This document shows, piece by piece, positions 5,935-15,345 of a stretch of DNA of 26,908 bases (positions are counted from its first letter, which is position 1; the number at the start of each line of letters is the position of its first letter). The stretch covers positions 1-26,908 of the forward strand of contig DASZTL010000084.1 in NCBI GenBank assembly GCA_035548055.1, in the 5' to 3' direction. The position numbers and the translations under genes were made by a program. The DNA is from DASZTV01 sp035548055. GTDB lineage: Bacteria; Actinomycetota; Actinomycetes; JAFAQI01. Under the pieces are notes generated by a model, which worked only from the letters and a program-made list of their open reading frames with translations, was not told where the DNA came from and ran no database searches.

Positions 5935-8355
5935 TCAGGTTTCCTGCCGCGTCATAGCGCGGCTGGTCGCATGGCCGTCCGGGTCGGTCGTCGACGCCGG
6001 TGTGAACAGCGTCGGGTCATAGTCATAGGACCACGTTGCAGCGTCCGACGTCCCGGATGCCTCGGTCTTCGACTCCAACACGCCGTTGACGTAGTCGTAG
6101 ACGGTGACATCGCCGCGTGGGTCGGTCACTGTCGTGCTCCCCCCGTCAGGAGAGAAGCTGTCACCGGCGTAGGCGAACGTCGTCATCCGGCCCGCGTAGT
6201 CGGTCTGGCTGGTTACCCGGGCTTGCGAGTCATAGGCATTGGTCAACGGGTGCGGGTTCGCACTGCCTTGCTGATCCGGATCCAGCATCGACGTCAGCAG
6301 ATGATCGGCGTCGTAGCCGAATGTCCAGATCGCACCGGTCGGGTCGACGACCGACGTCAAGTCGCCCGCGCTGTCGTACCCGTAGTCGACCGTACGACCA
6401 ACGGGGTCGCTGACCTGAGTGATCAGCCCATTCGTGGTCGACACGTCGAGTGACCGACCCGACGAGTCATCGATACGCGCCAGGTTCCCCGCACCGTCAT
6501 AGCTCAGCGTGGTGCGGTTGCCATCGAGGTCGGCGATCGACGTCACCCGCCCAACCGGGTCGAACGTGAATATCTGGCTGGCCCGGCGCGTGAAAATGAA
6601 GTTGCCCGACCCGTCCACACCAAGCGTCGCAAGCACACGAGGCTGCGCCGGGGTGAAACCCCCGTCGCCGTCCGGGGTGAACACGACCCGGCTGCCGTTC
6701 TCCTGGGTCACCCGGACATCACCCGCCGAGTCGATTGCCAGGCTCATCGCATACGGAGACGACCAGCCATAGCCGAACGGGCCATAGGTGTCCGCGAGGT
6801 TGCTGCTATAGGTACGGCGAAGATCGATCGCCGGGCCCCGCCCAGGAATCGACACGTCGGTGAAGGCATGCCAGAACTCCCCCGACGCCGTATTCACCGG
6901 ACTGCCCGTCACACTCGGCTCATCACACGAACATCCGCTCGACGGGTCCCCGCCGCCCGAACCCTCATCGCCGCCCAACCCACCCGGAGGCATCCCATAG
7001 GTCGGCGGCGGAGGTGGCGGCGGAGGTGGACCCGCCGTCTGCGGACCGTGCTGCGGTAGGCCCGGTGCGCCGGCCGCCACGTTGATGACCTCACGAACCC
7101 GGTTATTGCCCGAGTCGGCGAACAGCAAGTCACCGCCGCCATCGATCGCGATCGAGGCGACATCACTGATGTCGGCGTCGAGCGCCGGCCCACCGTCACC
7201 GCTGTAACCGTCCTCACCGGTCCCCGCGATCGGTATCAAACCGTTGGGATCTTGGCCTGCCGGCGTGTACTCATCGATCCCGCCGAAGAACCTGCCGACG
7301 AAAAAAGCACCGGCGGAATCAATTGCTAGCGACCGAATCCCAACACCGAATGTTGCGTTCCTGGTCACGTAATCAGTGTCGAAGTCTGAAGTTACGTAAC
7401 CGGTAGCACTGATCTCACCCACGCAAACCCCGGCACGACCTCCTCCAGGGATGGCACTGTCGTCAAGGTGATAGCCGAAATACAGGTCACCCTGCCCGTC
7501 AAAGGTCAACCCATGCAGTCCCTCGGCCTCATCGAGGTAGTCGTCGCTGGGCGCTGTTGCCGTCACCAACACGCGGACGCTTCCCGTCGGCTCGACCAGC
7601 CCGATCATGTCCGCGGTCGCGAAGTAGACGTCTCCCTCACCGTCAACCGCGATACCAGTGGGATCCGAGGCAGCGGGCTGTGGGAGCGAAGCCAAGACGT
7701 GCACCGCGCCACCGGCACCGATCCAACCCACCTCCGAGCCGTCGTCGAAATACACATCCCCCGACGGCCCACCCGTGGCGAGCAGCGAGTGCGCCACCAC
7801 TTGCGAGGTCGATGCGGCGTCGATCACTCCATCGGGCGTGACCTCCCGCACCCCCTCACCGTCACTGACCGAAAACGAACTCGCATCGACAGTCACACCC
7901 GTCGGATCACCCACACCAGCTTGCACCGCAGGGCCGCCATCGCCGTCGCTGGACGCGTCCCCATCGCCCGCCACCGTGGTGATGTCACCAGCGTCGAGGG
8001 TGTCGTCTGCAGGGCGGACCGAACCCGCCGCCTTCGGGGTGGTCGGACGCCCCCCTCGCTGAGCGCGTCCCCTCTTGACCACGCGCGCTTGGCGGTCACC
8101 GGCTCGTCGAAATGTCGGAAAGGAAAACCCGCAGAAGTTCTCCGGAAGCGAGAAGCTGCTGTCGACCTGTTCGGTCGCTCGCTCCGACCGAGATGTCGTG
8201 ATCAGCGGATGCCGCTTTGACCGAAACACCGGGGCGCGGCCCACGTCGCTCCTGTGTCGGCTGGGCGCAGGCGAGGCAACCGCCGGTGGAACCGCAGTCA
8301 CCGTCAGACCTATCACCGACGTCACAACAAGCAATGACCGCACAGACGAGCGCAT
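5935..8355 (-). CDS. RHS/YD-repeat secreted protein, N-terminal part (ends at frameshift)
   Basis: 806 residues. A Sec signal peptide (MRSSVRSLLVVTSVIGLTVT ... AVAS, about residues 1-28) directs export. A linker follows, then an NHL-type beta-propeller (about 125-430) with units such as ITTVAGDG...GVTVD and LAIDSAGAFFV. Next come a proline/glycine-rich spacer with nine prolines in a row (near 7008-7040), a DUF6531 entry domain (about 483-560; SPVNTASGEFWHAFTDVSIP, RRTYSSN), and YD repeats to the end. The last residues, TSRAMTRQET, are out of register; the neighbouring frame continues YDAAGNLTRIVDALGRV, so one base appears to be missing near 5957. ATG at 8355 has CAGGGGG upstream. The protein is probably a cell-surface or secreted antibacterial or adhesive RHS protein. 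Confidence 0.9.
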   Translation of the reverse strand: MRSSVRSLLVVTSVIGLTVTAVPPAVASPAPSRHRSDVGRAPVFRSKRHPLITTSRSERATEQVDSSFSLPENFCGFSFPTFRRAGDRQARVVKRGRAQRGGRPTTPKAAGSVRPADDTLDAGDITTVAGDGDASSDGDGGPAVQAGVGDPTGVTVDASSFSVSDGEGVREVTPDGVIDAASTSQVVAHSLLATGGPSGDVYFDDGSEVGWIGAGGAVHVLASLPQPAASDPTGIAVDGEGDVYFATADMIGLVEPTGSVRVLVTATAPSDDYLDEAEGLHGLTFDGQGDLYFGYHLDDSAIPGGGRAGVCVGEISATGYVTSDFDTDYVTRNATFGVGIRSLAIDSAGAFFVGRFFGGIDEYTPAGQDPNGLIPIAGTGEDGYSGDGGPALDADISDVASIAIDGGGDLLFADSGNNRVREVINVAAGAPGLPQHGPQTAGPPPPPPPPPTYGMPPGGLGGDEGSGGGDPSSGCSCDEPSVTGSPVNTASGEFWHAFTDVSIPGRGPAIDLRRTYSSNLADTYGPFGYGWSSPYAMSLAIDSAGDVRVTQENGSRVVFTPDGDGGFTPAQPRVLATLGVDGSGNFIFTRRASQIFTFDPVGRVTSIADLDGNRTTLSYDGAGNLARIDDSSGRSLDVSTTNGLITQVSDPVGRTVDYGYDSAGDLTSVVDPTGAIWTFGYDADHLLTSMLDPDQQGSANPHPLTNAYDSQARVTSQTDYAGRMTTFAYAGDSFSPDGGSTTVTDPRGDVTVYDYVNGVLESKTEASGTSDAATWSYDYDPTLFTPASTTDPDGHATSRAMTRQET
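5954..5962 (-). other. Single-base frameshift in the RHS gene
   Basis: On the minus strand the codons run ACC AGC CGC GC-TAT GAC GCG GCA GGA. The YD motif YDAAGN is intact but one base short of the upstream frame, as if an Ala codon GCN had lost its third base. The original frame then stops at 5935-5937 and the next ATG in the new frame is at 5866. Total length plus one base is an exact multiple of three (5640). Mutation, phase variation and read error are all possible. Confidence 0.85.
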
Positions 8356-8693
8356 CCGAAACCCCCTGAACGCTCGACGAACGCGCGCACCTTACCGCCC
8401 CAAGGCCGGGCGGTCCATCGAGGTCGCGCGCAGCCCGCACTCCGGAGGCGAGCCTCACGCCTTGACCGCGTCACCAAGTCAGTCGCACGGCTCCTCGCCG
8501 CGTCCTGCCTTGTCCTCGCCGCTGGACCGATCGCCGACTCCGCATCCGCAGCAGCGCGCCCACGGTTGTCCCAGCACGCGGACTCAGGCAAAACCGTCGG
8601 GCTCGCCCTCCACAGGCGTGCTGGGGTGGTCCCTCCTCCACATGACTGAACGGCGTAGCGCCGTCCTTGAGCCTCGGTGTCTAGCGTCGCGCC
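8356..8693. other. Divergent intergenic region between RHS and comEA
   Basis: It holds the RHS ribosome-binding site next to 8356 and, near 8390-8395 on the minus strand, a TAAGGT hexamer that could be the RHS -10. The comEA -10-like hexamer is at 8682-8687. In the plus direction, frame 8452-8649 reads SRLDRVTKSVARLLAASCLV followed by LAAGPIADSASAAARPRL and ends at TGA 8647. It looks like a Sec signal peptide and a short tail but has no ATG, GTG or TTG start, so it may be a decayed secreted-protein gene or chance. Confidence 0.5.
8682..8687 (+). promoter_or_regulatory. Putative -10 of a leaderless comEA transcript
   Basis: TAGCGT fits the actinobacterial TANNNT -10 consensus and ends six bases before the GTG at 8694, the distance expected if transcription starts at the start codon. 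No Shine-Dalgarno sequence is present and no clear -35 is seen. Confidence 0.45.
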
Positions 8694-9488
8694 GTGCCCA
8701 GCCCCGACGCGGACCCTGTCGTCCGACTGACCGCGATCGGGTTGCCGCCGCGTGCTGCCGGATGGGTACCCGCTCAACCCGCCAGCGTTCCCACTCCAGC
8801 CGTCGAGGGTTACGAGGAGAAGGCTGAGCTGCCGCCGGCGTCGCGACTCGACGATGTGAGGCTGGCGCTTGCTGACCGCCTGCCTACATTCGTTGCCTCC
8901 CGCGTCGAGCAAGCGACGAACGGGACGATCCTGACGTGGCTCGCGGTCGTGGTCGCACTTGTCGTCGTCATCGCAATGAAGCTGCACGGCCACCAAGCCG
9001 CGTCGTACGACGACAACTCGGGGCCGTCGTACGACGATTCGCCCGCTGCCAGCGCACCTTCGGATCCCACCGCCGAGGGCAGCTCGATCGTCGTCGACGT
9101 GGGCGGCCGCGTCCGGCACCCGGGCCTGGTGACGCTGCCGATCGGTGCACGGGTCGCCGACGCGATCAGGGCAGCCGGCGGGCCGTTGCGTCACCGCGAG
9201 CTGGCGCGGATCGACCTCGCGGCGCGGGTTGCCGATGGACAGCTGCTCATGGTGGGGGTCCCCGCCGCAGCTGATCCGACTACGGGAGGCTCGCCGGCAC
9301 CGGTCAGCCTCAGCACCGCCTCGCTGGACCAGCTGGAGACGCTTCCGGGAGTCGGACCGGTGACGGCGCAGAAGATCATCGACTGGCGTACGACGCACGG
9401 TGGGTTCACCTCCGTCGCGCAGCTGCAGCAGGTGTCGGGAATCGGGCCCGCGCGCTACTCCCAGCTCTCGCCACTCGTGACGCCCTGA
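8694..9488 (+). CDS. comEA: ComEA-like DNA-binding competence protein
   Basis: 264 residues. A cytoplasmic N-terminal region of about 75 residues precedes one membrane helix (about 77-97, TILTWLAVVVALVVVIAM). An extracytoplasmic linker with the doublet SYDD...SYDD comes next, then an SLBB domain (about 130-190, VVDVGGRVRHPGLVTLPIG) and a double helix-hairpin-helix domain (about 203-264, LETLPGVGPVTAQKIIDWR and VSGIGPARYSQL). The HhH domain binds double-stranded DNA without sequence preference and hands it to the ComEC channel. The start is GTG at 8694, with a -10-like hexamer six bases upstream and no ribosome-binding site. Its downstream partner comEC overlaps or abuts it. Confidence 0.95.
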   Translation: MPSPDADPVVRLTAIGLPPRAAGWVPAQPASVPTPAVEGYEEKAELPPASRLDDVRLALADRLPTFVASRVEQATNGTILTWLAVVVALVVVIAMKLHGHQAASYDDNSGPSYDDSPAASAPSDPTAEGSSIVVDVGGRVRHPGLVTLPIGARVADAIRAAGGPLRHRELARIDLAARVADGQLLMVGVPAAADPTTGGSPAPVSLSTASLDQLETLPGVGPVTAQKIIDWRTTHGGFTSVAQLQQVSGIGPARYSQLSPLVTP

Positions 9489-9544
9489 CCCGGCTCGGGT
9501 TCGTCGCGGCGGGTGCCTGGGCGGGCGCCGCGGCTGGCTCAGCG

Positions 9545-10930
9545 GTGGCGACGGCCTGGTCGCTCTGTGGTGCGCTGGTCGCGACTGGCATCGCGGTGGC
9601 TCTGCGTCGGGGGAGCGGTCCTCTCGCAGCCGTCGGTGCGGTCGCTGCCGGTATTGCGATTGTCGGGCCGAGTGTCGCGTGGCACGTCCACCGGCTTCAC
9701 TCCGGCGAGGTGCCGTGGCTTGCGGACCGTCACGCCACCCTGGCTGCCGTCGTGAAGCTGGTGCGCGACCCGACGCCGGCCACCAGCACACCGGGACTGC
9801 TCGTAGTGGACGCCACGATGGTCGGCGTCGATGTCGGCGGGTGGCGGACCGTCGACGCGCCGGTGCTGGTCCTCGCCCGCGGGTCTGCGTGGCGTGACCT
9901 GCTGCCGGGACAGCGGGTTCACACTCAGGTGCGGCTCAGCCCGGCGCGCGTCGGTGACGACGTCGCGGCTGTCGTCGACGCGATCGGTGTGCCAACCCTC
10001 GTCGGACGGCCGCCATGGTGGCAGCGCGCCGCTGGACGCGCCCGCGCCGCGCTACGAAACTCCTGCGCCGGCCTGGCGCCTGACGAACGCGGCCTGCTGC
10101 CCAGCCTCGTCGAAGGCGACACCTCCGCCGTCCCGGAGCGGTTGCGCGACGACATGCGAACCACCGGGCTGAGCCATCTCGAAGCGGTGTCCGGCGAGAA
10201 CCTCGGCATCGTCCTGGGCGTGACGATTGCGGCGATGCGTGGCGCCGGGCTGCGTCGCCGGACGCGGGTGATCGGCGCCGCGGTCGCGATCGCAGGGTTC
10301 GTCGTCCTCGCTCGTCCCTCGCCGAGTGTCCAGCGCGCCGCCGTCATGAGTGCTGTGATGCTGCTCGCGATGCTGACCGGACGCCGGACCGCGGCTCGCT
10401 CGTCGCTCGCGGTCGCCGTGACGGGGCTGGCTGTCCTGGATCCGTTTCTCGCTCGCTCGGTCGGATTCGTGCTGTCCGTCGTCGCCACGGCGGGGATCGT
10501 GATCCTTGCTCCTGCCTGGGCCAGACGGCTGGAGTCGCGGATGCCGCGTCCCCTCGCGCTCGCGGTTGCCGTCGCGGCGGCTGCGCAGCTCGCATGCACA
10601 CCGGTGCTCATCGTGGTGTTCGGCCAGCTCACCCCGTACGCGATCCCGGCAAACCTGGTGGCCGGCCCGGCCGTCGTACCAGCCACCGTGCTGGGGGTCG
10701 CTGCCGCGGTCATCGCGCCGTTCTCCTCGACGATGGTCGCTCCGCTGGTGTGGGCAGCGAGCCTTCCGACGGCGGTCGTCGCCTGGGTGGCGCACGCCTT
10801 CGCCTCGCTTCCCGGCGCGGCGATGACGGTGACCGCGCCGGCCACGATCGCGATCGCGGGCGGCACCATGATCGTGTTGCTGCAGGCTGCGAGACGCGCC
10901 GACGCAGCCGCACCTCGTGAGATTCTGTAG
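9545..10930 (+). CDS. comEC: ComEC/Rec2-type DNA uptake channel, lacking the metallo-beta-lactamase domain
   Basis: 461 residues from the first standard start (GTG 9545). The frame is open upstream and reads RDALTRLGFVAAGAWAGAAA from about 9476, which looks like the true first membrane helix, so translation probably starts earlier by a non-standard or coupled start overlapping comEA. An OB-like DUF4131 part (about residues 85-155) precedes the Competence domain, which holds the signature GLSHLEAVSGENLGIVLG and about eight further helices. It moves single-stranded DNA across the membrane. It ends about 300 residues before the size of the Bacillus protein, with no HxHxDH nuclease part; short forms like this are usual in Actinobacteria. 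holA begins two bases after its stop. Confidence 0.92.
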   Translation: MATAWSLCGALVATGIAVALRRGSGPLAAVGAVAAGIAIVGPSVAWHVHRLHSGEVPWLADRHATLAAVVKLVRDPTPATSTPGLLVVDATMVGVDVGGWRTVDAPVLVLARGSAWRDLLPGQRVHTQVRLSPARVGDDVAAVVDAIGVPTLVGRPPWWQRAAGRARAALRNSCAGLAPDERGLLPSLVEGDTSAVPERLRDDMRTTGLSHLEAVSGENLGIVLGVTIAAMRGAGLRRRTRVIGAAVAIAGFVVLARPSPSVQRAAVMSAVMLLAMLTGRRTAARSSLAVAVTGLAVLDPFLARSVGFVLSVVATAGIVILAPAWARRLESRMPRPLALAVAVAAAAQLACTPVLIVVFGQLTPYAIPANLVAGPAVVPATVLGVAAAVIAPFSSTMVAPLVWAASLPTAVVAWVAHAFASLPGAAMTVTAPATIAIAGGTMIVLLQAARRADAAAPREIL

Positions 10931-10932
10931 GG

Positions 10933-11877
10933 GTGGCAAGCGCGACGATCGTGGTCGGTGAGGAAGGACTTCTCGCCGATCGTGCCGTCGCACGTGCCGT
11001 TGCCGCGGTTGGACCGGAGGCCACCGTCACCGACCTGGTTGGCGGCGAGCTCACCCCGGAACTTCTCGCGGACGTCGCGTCACCTTCGCTGTTCGCCGAA
11101 CCGTGCCTGCTCGTCGTACGCGGCCTGCAGGATCTCGCCAAGGACATGGTGGGCCCGCTCGTCGCCGTCATCGAGGACGAGACCGCGGAAATGACGCTCG
11201 TCGCCGTGCACGCGGGCGGCGCGAAGGGCAAGGCGGTGCTCGAGGCGCTCAAGGGCGTCGGCGCCAACCTCGTCCCGATCCCAAAGATCACGTCGGTCCG
11301 TGACCGCGAGCAGTTCGTCCTCGACGAGGCGAAGCAGGCCGGCGGTCGCATCGACCGCGATGCGGCGGTCGATCTCGTCGCGGCGATCGGCACGGACCTG
11401 CGCGAGCTGGCCACCGCGTGCGCGCAGCTCGTCGCCGACATCGGCAAGAGCATCGGCGTCGACGACGTCGCCACCTACTATCGCGGCCGGGCCGAGTCGA
11501 GCGGCTTCACCGTCGCGGACCGCGCGGTGGAGGGCAACGCTGCCGCCGCGATCGAGACGCTGCGTTGGGCATTCGCCACCGGTCTCGACCCGATCCTCGT
11601 CAGCAGCTCACTAGCTGCGAACCTCCGGCTCATCGCGCAGGTCGCCGCTGCCGGCCACGGCTCACCCGAGGCCGTCGCCGGCCGGCTCGGCATGCCCGCG
11701 TGGAAGGTACGACGGGCACAGGACTGGCTGCGCCGCTGGCGGCCCGATGCCCTCGCTCGCGCGGTCCGGGCGGTCGCGGTCGCCGACGCCGACCTCAAAG
11801 GCGCTGCGGACGACGCGGCGTACGCGGTGGAGCGCGCCGTGCTGATCGTTGCCGAGGCGGCGAACTCGGCAGCATGA
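10933..11877 (+). CDS. holA: DNA polymerase III delta subunit
   Basis: 314 residues, the wrench of the clamp loader: it opens the beta sliding clamp with delta' and tau/gamma. The N-terminal domain has the family pattern IVVGEEGLLADRAV, VASPSLFAEPCLLVVRG (the clamp-contact region) and a degenerate AAA+ fold without Walker motifs. The helical lid follows (REQFVLDEAKQAGGRIDRDA, GTDLRELATACAQL). The C-terminal collar domain contains EGNAAAAIETLRWAFATGLD and MPAWKVRRAQDWLRRWRPDAL. Start GTG at 10933 lies two bases after the comEC stop. The last codons overlap the next gene by ATGA. Confidence 0.96.
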   Translation: MASATIVVGEEGLLADRAVARAVAAVGPEATVTDLVGGELTPELLADVASPSLFAEPCLLVVRGLQDLAKDMVGPLVAVIEDETAEMTLVAVHAGGAKGKAVLEALKGVGANLVPIPKITSVRDREQFVLDEAKQAGGRIDRDAAVDLVAAIGTDLRELATACAQLVADIGKSIGVDDVATYYRGRAESSGFTVADRAVEGNAAAAIETLRWAFATGLDPILVSSSLAANLRLIAQVAAAGHGSPEAVAGRLGMPAWKVRRAQDWLRRWRPDALARAVRAVAVADADLKGAADDAAYAVERAVLIVAEAANSAA

Positions 11878-13070
11878 CCGAACGCGATGCGATTGAGCAA
11901 CACGATGTGATGGAACAGAGTGTCGACGAGCGGCCGCCGAGCGCCGAGCGTGACCATCCGCCGTTCCGGATGCGCGAGCGGCGGCTCATGCTGCTGCCGG
12001 ACCTCCATCCGCCGTCGATCGAGGAGATTCGGTGGGCCGCGCGGGAGCGCCGGCGCCGGCGCGACGCGTCCGCACCGGAACAACGCCGTCCGGTTTCGCA
12101 TGATCGGCTCGAACTGCGGGAACCAGCCGATGTGCCCGCGAGCGTCGTCGAAGACACGCAGCCCGAAACCGAGTTGCGCACGATCGAGCTACCACCCGAG
12201 GCGGTTCTGCCGGTCGAGGCGGCGCCAGAGGAGGCAGCCGCTGCTCCCGTCGCAGTCGAGGCGGCGCCGGAGGAGATAGCGGCCGCCCCCGCCGAAGCCG
12301 AGGCGCCGGTCTCGGATCTCGAGGCGCGCTTCCCCGAGCCGGAGCTCGACCCGGATTTCCTTGACCTCCGTGACCCGGAGTTCCCCGATTTGCGGCCCTG
12401 GCAGCCGCTCGTCCTACCCGACCCCGATCCCGTCGACCGCGCCGAGCCATCGTGGGTCTCCGATGTCCGAACCGACCTGCCGCCGGTCGTCGTCGAGCCG
12501 GAACCCGCGCCCCCGGTCGAGCCCGAGCCGATCGTCGAGCCGCGGCTAGACGAGCCGCGCGATGACGACGACGCACCGCCGCTCGTGTCGCACGTGCTCG
12601 TCGTACGCGAGCCTGCACCGGAGGCCGGTCGCATCGCGGTGCTGGATGAGGTCGAGACCGACGCGCTGACGGTCACGCGGCTCCTGCCGCTGTCGCCCGA
12701 ACCGGTCGAACACGCCGTTGTCGAGCCGACCGACGGCCCTGTAGTCGAAACACTGGCGTATGAGGACACCCGCGTCGAAGAGCTCGAGGAGCTAGAGCCC
12801 GAGCTCGAGGTCCCGACCGAGGTCGATGGCAGGGCTGCACCGCTGTACTGGCGGCTGTTGCGTCTGCGTTACACCCGGCCGAACGGCTGGCTGCGGGCGT
12901 TGTACTTCGAAGGATCCGTCGCGCTTGGCGTCGTGCTCGTGCTCGCGGAGGTCGCGAGCGTCTGGACGATCGTCGTGCTGCCGGTCATCGTCGCCGTCGT
13001 AGTCAAGGCCAACGACGTGCTGGCAGGAAACCTGCGCACTGCCTACCGGCAGCCGAAGCGTCGCGGCTAG
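11874..13070 (+). CDS. Acidic Pro/Glu-rich membrane protein coupled to holA
   Basis: 398 residues, no family recognised. It opens with a charged arginine-rich segment (about residues 28-75, RMRERRLMLLPDLHPPSIEE). About 230 residues of low-complexity acidic sequence rich in Glu, Pro, Val and Ala follow, with repeats such as VEAAPEEAAAAPVAVEAAPE and PEPAPPVEPEPIVEP. The C-terminus is folded (LYWRLLRLRYTRPNGWLRAL) and holds two hydrophobic helices (about 345-385, VALGVVLVLAEVASVWTIVV then LPVIVAVVVKA) and a basic tail. The N-terminal part therefore probably stays in the cytoplasm as a long disordered arm. ATG at 11874 overlaps the holA TGA (ATGA), indicating coupled translation. Role unknown. 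Confidence 0.85.
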   Translation: MTERDAIEQHDVMEQSVDERPPSAERDHPPFRMRERRLMLLPDLHPPSIEEIRWAARERRRRRDASAPEQRRPVSHDRLELREPADVPASVVEDTQPETELRTIELPPEAVLPVEAAPEEAAAAPVAVEAAPEEIAAAPAEAEAPVSDLEARFPEPELDPDFLDLRDPEFPDLRPWQPLVLPDPDPVDRAEPSWVSDVRTDLPPVVVEPEPAPPVEPEPIVEPRLDEPRDDDDAPPLVSHVLVVREPAPEAGRIAVLDEVETDALTVTRLLPLSPEPVEHAVVEPTDGPVVETLAYEDTRVEELEELEPELEVPTEVDGRAAPLYWRLLRLRYTRPNGWLRALYFEGSVALGVVLVLAEVASVWTIVVLPVIVAVVVKANDVLAGNLRTAYRQPKRRG

Positions 13071-13080
13071 CGACCCCTCG

Positions 13081-13130
13081 GGTTCGTGCAGGGCTACCGG
13101 TAGCGGGCTACTGCTAGGTCTTCACAAACC
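13081..13130. terminator. 50-bp palindromic element, copy A (between converging genes)
   Basis: An imperfect 24+2+24 palindrome; 18 of 24 arm positions pair. It starts GGTTCGTG and ends CTTCACAAACC, exactly like the copy at 19704-19753. It contains the perfect palindrome GCTACCGGTAGC (13093-13104). It fills the gap between the stop of the acidic membrane protein gene (13070) and that of rpsT (13139), so it probably ends transcription from both sides. Confidence 0.65.
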
Positions 13131-13138
13131 GTGCGAAC

Positions 13139-13399
13139 TTAGAGGCTCTTTGCCTTCTGCGCCATCGCGGACTTGCGGTTGGCGGCCTGGTTCTTGTGAA
13201 TGACGCCCTTGCTGGCGGCCTTGTCGAGCAGGCGCGACGCGCTCTTGAGCGCGGCGTCGGTGGCAGTGGCGTCGCCGCCGTCGGCGGCCTCGCGGAACCG
13301 GCGTACCGCCGTCTTGAGCTCTGACTTCACGGCCTTGTTCCGGACGCGCGCAGCCTCGTTCTGCTTGTTGCGCTTGATCTGGCTCTTGATGTTGGCCAC
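13139..13399 (-). CDS. rpsT: 30S ribosomal protein S20
   Basis: 86 residues, an all-helical 16S rRNA-binding protein of the small subunit's lower body. The sequence starts MANIKSQIKRNKQNEAARVR and has the family pattern KAVKSELKTAVRRF and GVIHKNQAANRKSAMAQ. It starts with GTG at 13399, with GAGG about nine bases upstream. Transcription runs opposite to lepA and holA, as is common at this locus. Its leader (13400-13455) contains a perfect inverted repeat. Normal length, clear call. Confidence 0.98.
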   Translation of the reverse strand: MANIKSQIKRNKQNEAARVRNKAVKSELKTAVRRFREAADGGDATATDAALKSASRLLDKAASKGVIHKNQAANRKSAMAQKAKSL

Positions 13400-13435
13400 G
13401 CGGGAACTACCTCGATCGATTGGGAGGGATTTCTT

Positions 13436-13450
13436 GCCGGAACTTCCGGC
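13436..13450. promoter_or_regulatory. Perfect inverted repeat in the rpsT leader
   Basis: GCCGGAA-C-TTCCGGC, arms of seven bases around a single base, lies 37-51 bases upstream of the rpsT start. If the hexamer TAATCT on the minus strand (13456-13461) is the -10, the repeat covers the transcription start. That position suits an operator for a dimeric protein. The one-base loop makes an RNA hairpin with the full stem unlikely. Confidence 0.45.
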
Positions 13451-13455
13451 CTAAA

Positions 13456-13461
13456 AGATTA
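13456..13461 (-). promoter_or_regulatory. Putative rpsT -10
   Basis: TAATCT on the minus strand fits TANNNT and lies about 57 bases before the GTG of rpsT. A weak TTGGCC lies 19 bases further upstream. No other -10-like hexamer is as good in the shared gap. Confidence 0.35.
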
Positions 13462-13494
13462 GCAGTGGGGCTCCGTCGTGGGCCAATCGTCCGC

Positions 13495-13500
13495 GACAAT
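13495..13500 (+). promoter_or_regulatory. Putative -10 of a leaderless lepA transcript
   Basis: GACAAT matches four of six bases of TATAAT and ends five bases before the GTG of lepA. No Shine-Dalgarno sequence is present, which suggests that transcription starts at or next to the start codon. Confidence 0.4.
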
Positions 13501-13505
13501 GGACC

Positions 13506-15338
<1,833 letters not shown>

Positions 15339-15345
15339 CTCAGCT

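Noticed and set aside
3249..6453. Long frames opposite or beside the RHS repeats (342, 330 and 178 codons)
   Set aside because: Arg-rich shadow translations of the repetitive YD coding sequence, without start signals.
2717..8355. YD repeats as a CRISPR or DNA satellite
   Set aside because: The periodicity is at protein level, with diverged codons and no constant spacer or repeat length.
8322..9791. 489-codon minus-strand frame over comEA
   Set aside because: Antisense of comEA with Arg/Pro-rich composition; comEA has clear domains.
11418..11873. Upstream extension of the acidic membrane protein
   Set aside because: It runs inside holA in another frame; the ATGA start at 11874 is far better.
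11795..12769. Ser/Gly-rich 324-codon minus-strand frame
   Set aside because: Antisense of the Glu/Pro/Val-rich region, whose codon bias keeps the other strand open.
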